A stretch of 64,000 bases of DNA from Streptomyces sp. NBC_00353 (GCF_036108815.1 NZ_CP107985.1:1550001-1614000), one strand, 5' to 3'. Counted from the stretch's first letter, positions 1 through 8,619 are shown. Numbers and translations: made by a program. The notes: generated by a model from the sequence alone, not told the origin.

Positions 1-273
1 CACTTCGAGAGGGGCTGGCGTCTGCTGCCCTCCGAGACGGACCCGGGGACCGGGCGCACCGACGGAGCCGAACTCGACGCCGTGGACCGCCAGATCGTCT
101 CCCTGCTGTACGTGGGACTCACCGACGCCGCCATCGCCCGTCAGCTCGGCATGGGGCACCGTACCGTCCAGCGACGCCTGCAGTCCCTCATGGTCGAGGT
201 GGGGGCGGCCACCCGTTTCCAGCTCGGCTGGCGTGCGGCGCGCAGCGGCTGGCTGGACGGGGCGGACGCGTAA
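1..273 (+). CDS. LuxR-type HTH regulator, C-terminal part
   Basis: The reading frame is open from the first base, so the gene begins outside the window; 90 residues remain. The end carries a LuxR-type helix-turn-helix (roughly residues 27-80 of the fragment, with LTDAAIARQLGMGHRTVQRR as the recognition region) and finishes with the tail LGWRAARSGWL. Nearly the same tail (LGWHAARAGWL) ends the regulator at 38428-39459. That protein has a TrmB-like N-terminal part, so this one probably does too. Its nearest downstream neighbour on the same strand is the secreted M4 protease, which makes control of that protease a reasonable inference. Family is clear; target is inferred. Confidence 0.85.
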   Translation, partial: HFERGWRLLPSETDPGTGRTDGAELDAVDRQIVSLLYVGLTDAAIARQLGMGHRTVQRRLQSLMVEVGAATRFQLGWRAARSGWLDGADA

Positions 274-307
274 AACCTCTCGAACCGGATTGAAAACAGC
301 GCCGTCT

Positions 308-339
308 GAGGCGTATTTACGCCTCGGCGTGTTCACGCC
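308..339. promoter_or_regulatory. Tandem palindromic operator upstream of the M4 protease
   Basis: Two palindromes lie side by side: GAGGCGTATTTACGCCTC (308-325) and GGCGTGTTCACGCC (326-339). Both fit the core GGCGT-R-TT-Y-ACGCC with a 16-bp period, and a weaker third copy (GGCGAGTTCACGCA) is at 423-436, just before the protease start. Repeated near-identical palindromes suggest an operator array more than a terminator. A terminator role for the regulator ending at 273 cannot be excluded for the first hairpin. Confidence 0.5.
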
Positions 340-460
340 AGGGACACCCCTTGTACACCCCACCGAGCGTGCCGAACCATCTAGGCACCGACCGCATGGG
401 GGCCCCACACCTCACGCAGGTGGGCGAGTTCACGCATCTGTGCGATAGGGGAGGGTTCAC

Positions 461-3184
461 GTGTTCCCGACACGACAAAGACGGCTCGGCCGTGTCCTGG
501 CTGCCGCAGTGGTCGTCGCGGCCACCGGCTCGACGTTGCTGACGTCACCGGCCTGGGCCGAGGAGGAAGCGCCGCCTGCCACGACCGTGGCCGGCGACAG
601 GGTGCCCGTCGCGCCCGCCATGACTCAGCGTCTCGACGACACGGTCCGCGAGGGCACTCCGGCCCAGGCCGCACGGGCGCACCTGAAGGCCCATCAGGAC
701 ACGTACAAGGTTCCGGTCGCGGATCTTGAGACCGTGAGCACAAGCAAGGACGGCAAGCAGTCGTCCGTCCGCTTCCAGCAGAAGCACGACGGGGTGCCGG
801 TCTTCGGCGCCCAATACGCCGTGCAGACCGAGGCGGCGGAAGGCGGTCAGAACGTCACCTCCGCCACAGGCACCCTCTACACGGACCTGTCGGTCTCCAC
901 CACACCGAGCGTCTCCGAGGCCGCAGCCGAGAAGCGGATGTTCTCCCTCGACGGGAAGCTGTCGCGGGTCAAGGGTGCCAAGACCGAGGGCCACGGCCTC
1001 ATCGTCCTGCCGGACGCCCGAGGCGGCAAGCTGGCCTGGCACTTCACCGTCACGGGCGCCGAAGCCAACGGCAGCCCGGTGCGCCAGGAGGTGTACGTCG
1101 ACGCGAACATCGGCGGCATCGCCCTCTCGTACAACAACATCGACGCCGCGGACGCCGCACCGGCCAAGGGGACGGGCGTGCGCGTGGACGGCTCCGAGGC
1201 GGAGTTGAACATCAACAAGGAGACGGGCGGGTCGTACACGCTCGTCGACTCCACCCGGGACATGTTCGCGCGGACCGGCGGCCAGATACGCACGTACGAC
1301 GCCCAGCGCAAGAGCTACTCGGTCGTAGCGGGTGGCCCGGTCACCGAGGACATTCCGCTGGCGACCTCCGCGAGCGACCGGTTCGACGGCACCAACACCT
1401 CTTCCGGCGCAGTCGACGCACACCTGAACGCCGCCAAGGTCTACGAGTTCTACAAGAACGAGATCGGCCGCGACGGCATCGACGGCAAGGGCGGCACGAT
1501 CTACTCCGTCGTCAACGTCGCGAGCAACGGCAAGGACTACGCCAACGCCTTCTGGGACGGCTCCAAGATGGTCTACGGCCACATGAACGGCGTGCCGCTG
1601 TCCGTGGGGCTGGACGTGGTCGGCCACGAGATGACCCACGGCGTCACCGAGCACTCCGCCGGGCTCGTCTACCTGAACCAGTCGGGCGCCCTCAACGAGG
1701 CGATCTCCGACTACTTCGGCAACGCCATGGAGACCGCCGACAAGGGCATCCCCATGAGCGACCCCACCTCCGGCCTCATCGGCGAGTACCTGTGCAACGG
1801 CACCAAGCCGTTGGACGAGTGCGCTCTACGCGATCTCAACGACGGCCGCAGCGCGCAGACCGGCTACGACCCCATGACGCTCGACTTCGACAACGGGGGC
1901 GTGCACGCCAACTCCACGATCGTCGGCGGGGCCATGTGGGACATCCGCAAGAGCCTCGCCCCTGAGCTCGCGGACCAGATCGTCTACCGGGCCGCGCAGA
2001 ACTACCTCACGCCGCTGTCCGGCTTCACCGACATGCGTAACGCGATGACCCTCGCCGCCAAGTCCCTGAATGTCTCCGGAGGCGACCTCGCCGTCATCCG
2101 CAAGGCCTTCGACGCCCACGGTATCGTGGACAGCTGGGAGCAGAAGGCCGGCACCCACGACGGCACCACCATCGGCGCCCAGGTGCTGCCCGCCTACGAG
2201 GTGTACGGCGGCGTGGACGAGCAGGCCGCGCAGATCAACGGCGACGTGTACGCCATCAGCCACGGCGACGCGATCGCCTGGGACCGGGGTGGCGCCGCCT
2301 TCGGTATCACCGTCGGCCGCTTCAGCAAGCAGCACGGCAACTCGGAGCACGAGCTCGCCCAGGACGACGCCTACCTGCTCGACCCGTCCCTCGATGACGA
2401 CCGCATCGTCTTCACCCGGATCACCGCCGACGGCATCGGCATCTACGCCGCGGGGAACAAGGGGCAGGGCGCGATCAAGAAGCTGGTCGACGACCCCGAC
2501 GCCGACGAGACCGAGCCGGTCACCGACCACGGCGACCTCGCCTGGATCCGCACCACCCCCGACGGCGAGCAGGACGTCATGCTCCGCAGGGCCGACGGCA
2601 CCACCGTCAACGTGACACCCGAGCCCGGCACCAGGGCCGGCCGACTGGCGATGAAGCACGGCAGCATCGCCTGGGCCGGCGGCGCCGACCGCAGTTACGT
2701 CAGGCTCTACGACATCGCCGCCGGCACCACCCAGAGCAAGCGGATCGGCGGCTTCCTCTTCAACTCCGTCGGCGACATCCAGTTCACCTCCGACCGCATC
2801 TTCTGGCGGGAGAACAGCAGCCTGTTCGGCTCCACGAACTTCATGTCCGCGCCGCTGAACGACCTGGCCAAGTGGGCGAAGCTGCGCCTCCCGACGGGGA
2901 CCTACCTCGCCCAGTTCTCCGTCACCGACGACTACTTCGCCTACTCGACGTACGACGCCTGGAGCGGGCTCGGTGGCTGGAGCGGGCCGGACAAGATCAA
3001 GGTCCAGGTCGCCGGTACCGCCGACGTGGTCGCAGGAACCGGCGCCTTCAGCCGCGCCTCCTGCTCGTCCGGCGCCCAGCTGGCCCCGTCCCTCGGTGAC
3101 GGCCAGCGGGTGGCCTGGCTGGACACCACCGCGGCCGACACCGACGTGGTGACCCGAGCCACCTTCGCGGGCACCTGCGAATAA
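461..3184 (+). CDS. Secreted M4-family (thermolysin-like) metallopeptidase
   Basis: A 907-residue exported zinc endopeptidase. GTG at 461 follows a GGGAGGG ribosome site and opens a signal peptide (about residues 1-33, ending AWA). A propeptide of FTP/PepSY type follows, then the M4 catalytic region (about 285-560). Zinc ligands and catalytic residues are visible: HEMTH at 389-393, the third ligand Glu413 in GALNEAISD (24 residues after His389, as in thermolysin), and the transition-state His482 in NGGVHANS. The last 340 residues are rich in beta-strand-like repeats and resemble a propeller-type C-terminal extension not found in classical thermolysin. Likely role is degradation of extracellular protein. 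Tandem palindromes upstream and the preceding LuxR-type regulator suggest dedicated control. Confidence 0.93.
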   Translation: MFPTRQRRLGRVLAAAVVVAATGSTLLTSPAWAEEEAPPATTVAGDRVPVAPAMTQRLDDTVREGTPAQAARAHLKAHQDTYKVPVADLETVSTSKDGKQSSVRFQQKHDGVPVFGAQYAVQTEAAEGGQNVTSATGTLYTDLSVSTTPSVSEAAAEKRMFSLDGKLSRVKGAKTEGHGLIVLPDARGGKLAWHFTVTGAEANGSPVRQEVYVDANIGGIALSYNNIDAADAAPAKGTGVRVDGSEAELNINKETGGSYTLVDSTRDMFARTGGQIRTYDAQRKSYSVVAGGPVTEDIPLATSASDRFDGTNTSSGAVDAHLNAAKVYEFYKNEIGRDGIDGKGGTIYSVVNVASNGKDYANAFWDGSKMVYGHMNGVPLSVGLDVVGHEMTHGVTEHSAGLVYLNQSGALNEAISDYFGNAMETADKGIPMSDPTSGLIGEYLCNGTKPLDECALRDLNDGRSAQTGYDPMTLDFDNGGVHANSTIVGGAMWDIRKSLAPELADQIVYRAAQNYLTPLSGFTDMRNAMTLAAKSLNVSGGDLAVIRKAFDAHGIVDSWEQKAGTHDGTTIGAQVLPAYEVYGGVDEQAAQINGDVYAISHGDAIAWDRGGAAFGITVGRFSKQHGNSEHELAQDDAYLLDPSLDDDRIVFTRITADGIGIYAAGNKGQGAIKKLVDDPDADETEPVTDHGDLAWIRTTPDGEQDVMLRRADGTTVNVTPEPGTRAGRLAMKHGSIAWAGGADRSYVRLYDIAAGTTQSKRIGGFLFNSVGDIQFTSDRIFWRENSSLFGSTNFMSAPLNDLAKWAKLRLPTGTYLAQFSVTDDYFAYSTYDAWSGLGGWSGPDKIKVQVAGTADVVAGTGAFSRASCSSGAQLAPSLGDGQRVAWLDTTAADTDVVTRATFAGTCE

Positions 3185-3393
3185 CATCCGCCGCGCGTCG
3201 GAGGCGGTCACCGGATCCTCCGGTGACCGCCTCTTCGCGTACGGGCGTCGGAACGCTCGTCGACCTCCTGGCGGACGCCAGTGCCTGCCTGAACCATCGG
3301 GGCACTCGGAGCCGTTCACGAGCGTTGCCGACAAGGAAGCACGCATCGAGGAGAGTGCCCGCGGGGGTACCCGGGTTCGGGATCGGGGTCGGC

Positions 3394-4341
3394 ATGACAG
3401 TGATCGCGGAAGTGCGCGGAGCGGGCGGCTGGTGTGGCGCCGAGTTCGCCGACAGCGACGAGTGGCGGGTCGAGCTCAGCGCCGTCCATCAGGCCGAACT
3501 GCGCGCCGCGGTCGGCGCCGTGGAGTCGGCCGGCCTCGGGCTCGCCCACTTCTCACGCGAGGACTTCCCGTTGCCGACGCTCGGTCCCCTGCTCCACAGC
3601 CTTGTCGACGAGCTGATGGACGGTCGCGGTTTCGTGCTGCTGCAGGGCGCGCCCGTCGCCGATCTGAGCGAGCAGCAATGCGAGATCCTCGCCCTGGGAG
3701 TGGGCCGACACTTCGGCCGCACCGTTCCGCAGGGTCCTGGCAAGCACGTGCAACACGTGCGCGACCTGGGCGTCTCCCCGTCGGGTTCGACGAGTTACAG
3801 CTATCAGCACAGCGGGCGGCTCGGCTACCACGCCGATCCGAACGACGTCGTCGCGCTGCTGTGCATCCGGCCGGCGAAGTCCGGCGGGCTCAGCTGCATC
3901 GTCAGCTCGGTGGCGGTGCACAACGAGGTCGTGCGCACCCGCCCCGACCTGGCTGAGGTGCTGTACCGGCCGTGGTGGCGCGACCGGCGCTCCGGGGACG
4001 GTCCCGACAGCTTCTTTGAGAGCCCCGTCTACAACGTGGACAGTGCAGGGCGGCTGTCCACGTCCTACGGCCCCGACTACATGCGTTCGGCGCTGCGCGG
4101 CGCCCACGTACCACCGTTCACTCCTGCGCAACTGGAGGCGATGGAGCTGCTCGACCGCCTCAACAACGATCGCCGCTTCACGCTCGCCATGGACCTGCGC
4201 GCGGGCGACATGCAGTTCCTGAACAACCACGTCACCCTGCACAGCCGCACCGAGTACGTGGACCACCCCGAGCCGGAGCGCCGCCGTGACCTCGTCCGGC
4301 TCTGGCTGAGCACCGACCAGGACCGGCACGCGCCGTCCTGA
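3394..4341 (+). CDS. TauD/TfdA-family 2-oxoglutarate Fe(II) dioxygenase
   Basis: A 315-residue protein of the clavaminate-synthase-like/TauD group, non-haem iron enzymes that couple oxidation of a small substrate to decarboxylation of 2-oxoglutarate. The facial triad is visible as His146-x-Asp148 in YHADPND and His279 in NNHVTLH, followed by the arginine-rich stretch that binds 2-oxoglutarate. ATG 3394 was chosen because family similarity begins there. The frame is open upstream to 3223, but that segment is rich in arginine and does not look like the family. No pathway partner lies next to it, so the substrate cannot be named. Confidence 0.85.
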   Translation: MTVIAEVRGAGGWCGAEFADSDEWRVELSAVHQAELRAAVGAVESAGLGLAHFSREDFPLPTLGPLLHSLVDELMDGRGFVLLQGAPVADLSEQQCEILALGVGRHFGRTVPQGPGKHVQHVRDLGVSPSGSTSYSYQHSGRLGYHADPNDVVALLCIRPAKSGGLSCIVSSVAVHNEVVRTRPDLAEVLYRPWWRDRRSGDGPDSFFESPVYNVDSAGRLSTSYGPDYMRSALRGAHVPPFTPAQLEAMELLDRLNNDRRFTLAMDLRAGDMQFLNNHVTLHSRTEYVDHPEPERRRDLVRLWLSTDQDRHAPS

Positions 4342-4396
4342 AGGTCAGGGCGAGCACGGTCAAGCCCGGCATCAGCGGGCCAGCCCCCGGGATTAC

Positions 4397-5356
4397 TTAC
4401 TCCACGACCAGGACGATCTTGCCGGTCGTTCGGCCGGTCTCCCCGAGCGCGTGGGCCTTGGCCGCATCCGCGAGGGGGAAGGTGGCCTCGATGTGGGCGC
4501 GGAGAGAGCCGGCCGCCACGAGATCCGCGATCGCCTTCATGCCGGCGTGGTCGGACTCGACCAGGAGCGTCTCGACGCGGATGCCCAGCCCGGCGGCCTT
4601 CGCTGCCTCCTGCGGCGAGCCGCCGTTCAGGAGGGAGACGAGGATGCCACCGGGACGGAGTACATCGAGGGAGCGGGCGCGGGTCTCGCCGGAGAGGGGG
4701 TCGAGGACCATGTCGATGTCCTGAACGGCGTCGGCGAAGTCGACGGTGCGGTAGTCGATGACTTCGTCCGCACCCAGCTCGCGTACGAAGTCGTGCTTGG
4801 GCGCGCTCGCGGTGCCGATCACGTACGCGCCAAGGGACTTCGCGATCTGTACGGCGAGGTGGCCTACGCCGCCGGCCGCGGCGTGGATGAGGACGCGCTG
4901 CCCGGGACGGACTTCGGCGGTGTCGACGAGTGCCTGGTAGGCGGTGAGGGCAGCGAGCGGAAGTGCGCCCGCCTGGACGTGATCGATGCCGGCCGGCTTG
5001 TGGGTAAGGGCGCGGGCGGGGGCGATCACGTACTCGGCGTGGGAGCCGACGCCGTACGGGTAAGGCAGCATGCCGAAGACCTCGTCGCCCGGCTTGAAGA
5101 GGGTGACCCCGTAGCCGACGGCCTCGACGACCCCGGAGACGTCCCAGCCGAGAACGAGCGGAAGGCGGTCGAGAAACAGGCGGTTCGCCCGGTGCTTCCA
5201 GTCGGTGGGATTGACGCCGGCCGCCCGGACGGCGACCAGAACCTGACTCGGGCCCGGGACAGGTTTGGGGAGCCGGACTTCCCTGAGTACGTCCGGGGTT
5301 CCGTAGGCGTCCTGACTGATGGCGCGCATGGTGGCCTGGTCGGTGTTGTTCGTCAT
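4397..5356 (-). CDS. NADP-dependent oxidoreductase, zinc-free quinone reductase type
   Basis: A 319-residue medium-chain dehydrogenase/reductase of the quinone oxidoreductase group. It has an N-terminal GroES-like domain (GTPDVLREVRLPKP...GWDVSGVVEAVG) and a Rossmann domain with the nucleotide loop AAAGGVGHLAVQIAKSLGA. The cysteine ligands of zinc alcohol dehydrogenases are absent, so it should reduce quinones, enones or aldehydes with NADPH. The start at 5356 (MTNNTDQATM) is one of several possible; no strong ribosome site distinguishes them. It is divergent from the DJ-1/PfpI gene and shares a repeat-bearing spacer with it. Both families are often linked to electrophile or oxidative stress, so co-regulation is plausible. 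Confidence 0.85.
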   Translation of the reverse strand: MTNNTDQATMRAISQDAYGTPDVLREVRLPKPVPGPSQVLVAVRAAGVNPTDWKHRANRLFLDRLPLVLGWDVSGVVEAVGYGVTLFKPGDEVFGMLPYPYGVGSHAEYVIAPARALTHKPAGIDHVQAGALPLAALTAYQALVDTAEVRPGQRVLIHAAAGGVGHLAVQIAKSLGAYVIGTASAPKHDFVRELGADEVIDYRTVDFADAVQDIDMVLDPLSGETRARSLDVLRPGGILVSLLNGGSPQEAAKAAGLGIRVETLLVESDHAGMKAIADLVAAGSLRAHIEATFPLADAAKAHALGETGRTTGKIVLVVE

Positions 5357-5489
5357 GCGTCCAGCGTGCCGGGCGTTGCCGTTCCGTGCCATGGGATGCA
5401 TGCGATCTTTCGTCGGGATCCCGGCGCGCCCTGCACGTAGGGACTGGGAATCAGCGCAAGTCGGCCGGGTGGACGATGTTTCCTCTGAG

Positions 5490-5533
5490 CCATTGGAATT
5501 TCGATGGCTGCCATTGGGATCTCCATTGGAATT
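5490..5533. repeat. Iterated CCATTGGRA motif in a divergent spacer
   Basis: CCATTGGAATT occurs at 5490-5500 and again at 5523-5533, with a shortened copy (CCATTGGGAT) at 5511-5520. The stretch is unusually AT-rich for this genome and lies between the oxidoreductase (left, leftward) and the DJ-1/PfpI gene (right). It looks like a regulator-binding array. A second hairpin (GGGCCCG-CGAG-CGGGCCC, 5645-5662) lies just before the ribosome site of the right-hand gene. Confidence 0.4.
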
Positions 5534-5680
5534 GTATGGATAGCCGCCCTAACTTCGAGGACATCGCCGCGCCGACGATCTGGACCCGGAGGGTCAGAGT
5601 TCGCAGAACGTAGGAGCGTGCGATCCGAATCTCCCCCATCCCATGGGCCCGCGAGCGGGCCCCGTTCCCGGAGACCACTC

Positions 5681-6376
5681 ATGTCGAAGATCCTTTTCGT
5701 GATGACCGGCGTCGACCACTGGACGCTGGCCGACGGCACGAAACACCCCACCGGTTTCTGGGCGGAGGAGGCCGTCGCCCCGTACGAGGCGTTCAAGGCG
5801 GCCGGGCACGAGATCGTTGTCGCCACGCCCGGCGGCGTCGTCCCGACCGTGGACAGGGGCAGCCTGGCGCCCGAGTTCAATGGCGGGCAGGAGGGTGCGG
5901 ACAAGGTCGCTGCCACGCTCGCCTCGATCACCGAGCTCCAGCACCCGATCACGCTGACGGACGTGAACCTCGACGACTACGCAGCCGTGTTCTACCCCGG
6001 CGGCCACGGCCCCATGGAGGACCTCGCCGTCAACCCGGTCTCCGGCCGGATCCTGATCGACTCCCTCGCCTCCGGCAAGCCGCTCGCGGTTGTCTGCCAC
6101 GCCCCGGCCGCGCTCCTGGCTGCCGAGAAGCCCGACGGTTCCAACGCGTTCGCCGGCTACAAGGTGGCCGCGTTCACGAACGCCGAGGAGACCCAGGCCG
6201 GTTTCGCCGACAAGGCGAAGTGGCTGCTCGAGGACCGTCTGACCGAGGCGGGCGTGGAGGTCCAGGTGGGCGAGCCGTGGGTCCCGCACGTCGTCGTCGA
6301 CCGCAACCTTGTCACCGGCCAGAACCCCGCCTCGTCCGCCCCGCTCGCCATCGAGGTCCTCAAGAAGCTGGCCTGA
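5681..6376 (+). CDS. DJ-1/PfpI family protein (type 1 glutamine amidotransferase fold)
   Basis: A 231-residue protein of the DJ-1/PfpI superfamily. ATG 5681 follows a GGAG ribosome site and starts the usual MSKILFVMTG strand. The nucleophile elbow is AVVCHAPAALL with Cys139, and the flanking YPGGHGPMEDL segment is typical of the Hsp31-like branch whose members act as glyoxalase III or protein/DNA deglycase. Which activity applies here cannot be read from sequence. It follows the oxidoreductase divergently and is followed within three bases by a broken TetR-type gene, which may once have been its regulator. Confidence 0.85.
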   Translation: MSKILFVMTGVDHWTLADGTKHPTGFWAEEAVAPYEAFKAAGHEIVVATPGGVVPTVDRGSLAPEFNGGQEGADKVAATLASITELQHPITLTDVNLDDYAAVFYPGGHGPMEDLAVNPVSGRILIDSLASGKPLAVVCHAPAALLAAEKPDGSNAFAGYKVAAFTNAEETQAGFADKAKWLLEDRLTEAGVEVQVGEPWVPHVVVDRNLVTGQNPASSAPLAIEVLKKLA

Positions 6377-6378
6377 CG

Positions 6379-6606
6379 ATGAGTGCCGACCGGCTCGCAG
6401 AGGTCCTCGCCGCCAACGACAACTGCCTCACCAGGTATGGCGTACGGCGCACGATGGACGACACCGCCACCACCACAGGGGTGTCCCGGTCAGCGGTCCA
6501 TCAACACGTCCGGAGCAAGGGCGACGCCTTTCGGCAGCCGACCGGGCACCTGCGCGGCCGGGTTCGCTCCCATAAGAATGCCTATATTTATCTTTATGGA
6601 GCATAG
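6379..6606 (+). pseudogene. TetR-family regulator, N-terminal remnant
   Basis: ATG 6379 lies three bases after the DJ-1/PfpI stop. The 75-residue product begins like a TetR DNA-binding domain (LAEVLAANDNCLTRYGVRRT, then TTTGVSRSAVHQHVRSKGDA) but the family signature fades after about 50 residues, and the frame ends inside the LysR start region. TetR proteins are about 190 residues, so more than two thirds is missing. It is read here as a dead relic of the neighbouring gene's former regulator. Confidence 0.6.
6571..6598. promoter_or_regulatory. AT-rich imperfect inverted repeat at the LysR start
   Basis: CATAAG at 6571-6576 faces CTTTATG ending at 6598 across an AT-rich centre, and the right arm contains the LysR start codon. 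In a 70% GC genome this looks like a regulator site, possibly for autoregulation. The arms match with a one-base bulge. Confidence 0.3.
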
Positions 6607-7549
6607 GGATTCAGATGAGCCGCGGGTGGTGCCGCACTCCGGTCCGGCACCGCTCGCGGACCTCAACCTGCTGCGTACCTTCCTCGCCGTCTACCGCGTC
6701 GGCTCCTTCACCGCCGCCGCTCATCTGCTGGGCCTGTCCCAGCCGACGGTGACGACGCAGATCCGTTCCCTGGAACGACAGACCGGGCGCGAGCTGTTTG
6801 AACGGCTCCCGCGCGGCGTCGCCCCCACTCCGATCGCTCACGACCTCGCGACCCGCGTCGCGGGCCCGCTCGACGCCCTCGCCGCCACCGGCCGGGATCC
6901 CGCCGCGCAACCGCACGCGCGCCCCGACCCCGTCCACCTCGCAGGGCCGGCAGAGTTCCTCGCCGAGCGCGTCCTGCCGGGCCTCGCCCCGCTCGTCGCC
7001 GGCGGCGTACGGCTGCGGGTCACGACAGGACTGACCGACCCGCTCCTGGACGAGCTGCGGCACGGCCGACACGACCTCGTCATCGCCACCGTCCGCCCGC
7101 GTGGCCGGACCCTGGCCTCGGTGCCCCTCGTCGACGAGGAGTTCCTCCTGGTCGCCGCACCCGCCGTGGCCGAGCGCACCAAGCCACTTCTGGCTGCCGA
7201 GGGCCCCGCCGCACTGCAGACGGTGCCGCTCATCGCGTACGCGGACGACCTTCCGATCGTCCGCCGCTACTGGCGTCACGTCTTCGGGGCCCGTCTGAAC
7301 CGCGAGGCCGCCGTGACCGTCCCCGACCTGCGGGCCGTGCTTGCCGCGGTCAAGGCGGGCGCCGGGTTTTCGGTCCTCCCGAGTTACCTGTGCCTGACCG
7401 ACATGGCCGGGGGCTCCCTGGCGCTCCTCCATGAGACGGACGACCCGCCCATCAACACCAGTTACCTCGTGCAGCGCCCGGGCACCCCCGACAACCCGAA
7501 TGTCACGCGAGTCCGGGACCACCTGCTGAGCCTCGTCCGCAACTGGTGA
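6596..7549 (+). CDS. LysR-family transcriptional regulator
   Basis: A 317-residue LysR-type regulator. The winged helix-turn-helix is at about residues 20-80 (LNLLRTFLAVYRVGSFTAAA, then LGLSQPTVTTQIRSLERQTG), and the remainder is a periplasmic-binding-like effector domain. ATG 6596 is taken as the start because it precedes the conserved region by about 20 residues; no strong ribosome site is present. LysR proteins often control an adjacent gene. The candidates here are the DJ-1/PfpI gene upstream and, across it, the oxidoreductase. The right side is only a methyltransferase stub. Confidence 0.87.
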   Translation: MEHRDSDEPRVVPHSGPAPLADLNLLRTFLAVYRVGSFTAAAHLLGLSQPTVTTQIRSLERQTGRELFERLPRGVAPTPIAHDLATRVAGPLDALAATGRDPAAQPHARPDPVHLAGPAEFLAERVLPGLAPLVAGGVRLRVTTGLTDPLLDELRHGRHDLVIATVRPRGRTLASVPLVDEEFLLVAAPAVAERTKPLLAAEGPAALQTVPLIAYADDLPIVRRYWRHVFGARLNREAAVTVPDLRAVLAAVKAGAGFSVLPSYLCLTDMAGGSLALLHETDDPPINTSYLVQRPGTPDNPNVTRVRDHLLSLVRNW

Positions 7550-7646
7550 CGTCAACCGTGGGATCCGGGACTTCGGGTGTGTACATGTGCGCGGGCGACT
7601 TGTCGTAGCCCTGCGCCACCTGCTCGTTCCACACGTCCGCGTCCAT
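7550..7646 (-). pseudogene. SAM-methyltransferase, N-terminal remnant
   Basis: Read leftwards from ATG 7646, about 32 residues (MDADVWNEQVAQGYDKSPAH, continuing to a DPTVD segment) match the start of small class I SAM-dependent methyltransferases, where this stretch precedes the glycine-rich SAM loop. The match stops abruptly at the LysR stop codon and the rest of the gene is missing. This marks a deletion or rearrangement junction near 7550. The identification rests on a short segment. Confidence 0.45.
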
Positions 7647-7795
7647 GACATCGAAGGCTGACACACCGTCAAGCCAGCAAACGGCCGGATTTTTCCGCCT
7701 GTCGACCGCTACGGCAGGCTGCGGCACGGTGATCCAAAGGAAACGCTCTGGCGGCGCGGCTTTCATCGGCCGCTTGTGTCGCCGGGGCCGACTGG

Positions 7796-8578
7796 TCAGC
7801 GGGCCTGCCGCGCCCGTTCCAGATAGCCGACCAGAGCGGCCATCCGGTCAGCGGGCCAGGGCAGAGCCCGGCTGAGTTCGGCGCTGTTGTCCTGCCACAT
7901 GCGCCGAGCTGCGGCCTTGGTCCGTTCGCCCTGCTCGCCGACGGCGTGGAACGTGGCGCCCAGTTCATCCCAGCGCCGGACGAGGCCCTGCACCTGCGGA
8001 TCGTCGACGGGGGTGTCGTCCCGCACATGGTCGAGGAGCTGTTCGACGAGCTCCGCCCATCGGCTCTTGGCCGCCTCCACGGCGTCAGGGCCGAGTTCGG
8101 CCCTACGCTCGGCCAGTTGCTCCCGCTGGTCCTGCGTGAAACCGGTCTCGTACACCGAGATCATCTCCAAGGTCGTCATGAATTGATCCGGATCGGGCAT
8201 CGATGATTCGTCCAGCTGGCGCACCAACCCGTGAATCCGATTGCTGAGCAGGTGGATGCGTTCGGCCTGCTCCTGCAGGCTGCGAAGCTGAGCGGCCAGT
8301 AGTTCGCGCAGCGTCACCAGATCGTCCGACGAGTCCTCGAGCACGCCCGCGATCTGCTCCAGCGACAGCCCGAGGGCACGCAGCGCCCGAACCCGGTACA
8401 GCCGCCGCAGATCACCTTCGGTGTAGCGGCGGTGCCCTGAGACGGTGCGCTCGCTCGCGCTCAGCAGGCCGATCTCGTCGTAGTGGTACAGCGCGCGCAC
8501 GGTCAGCCCGCTCGCGCGTGCAAGGTCTCCGATGCTCCACCGACGTCCGGTGGCGTCCTTCCCGATCACGTCGACCAC
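7796..8578 (-). CDS. MerR-family regulator with TipAS-like C-terminal domain
   Basis: About 260 residues. The N-terminal MerR helix-turn-helix (WSIGDLARASGLTVRALYHY) is followed by a dimerisation coil and a C-terminal region resembling the TipAS antibiotic-recognition domain (residues about 140-255), so a small-molecule-responsive activator is expected. GTG 8578 sits right after GGGAGG. However, the promoter read from the sequence (separate entry) would start transcription near 8569, where an in-frame GTG could serve as a leaderless start, so the protein may begin three codons later. The operator covers its own promoter, so autoregulation is likely. Confidence 0.88.
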   Translation of the reverse strand: MVDVIGKDATGRRWSIGDLARASGLTVRALYHYDEIGLLSASERTVSGHRRYTEGDLRRLYRVRALRALGLSLEQIAGVLEDSSDDLVTLRELLAAQLRSLQEQAERIHLLSNRIHGLVRQLDESSMPDPDQFMTTLEMISVYETGFTQDQREQLAERRAELGPDAVEAAKSRWAELVEQLLDHVRDDTPVDDPQVQGLVRRWDELGATFHAVGEQGERTKAAARRMWQDNSAELSRALPWPADRMAALVGYLERARQAR

Positions 8579-8608
8579 GCTAGAACCTCCCGTCGCGGGA
8601 GGTTCAAG
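8567..8608 (-). promoter_or_regulatory. MerR-type promoter with dyad operator in a 19-bp spacer
   Basis: Read leftwards: -35 TTGAAC (8608-8603), then 19 bases, then -10 TAGCGT (8582-8577). The spacer holds most of a dyad whose arms GAACCTCCCG and CGGGAGGTTC lie at 8583-8605. An over-long 19-bp spacer filled by a dyad is the hallmark of promoters activated by MerR/TipA-type proteins. The predicted transcript start falls on the GTG at 8569. Confidence 0.6.
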
Positions 8609-8619
8609 GGCCGAATGAG

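Noticed and set aside
545..1654. Long minus-strand open frame opposite the M4 protease
   Set aside because: Composition (valine, glycine, histidine-rich) is that of a high-GC antisense shadow; the plus strand encodes a clear protease with catalytic motifs.
3223..3393. Longer start for the TauD/TfdA dioxygenase
   Set aside because: The extra 57 residues are arginine-rich and unlike the family; similarity begins at ATG 3394.
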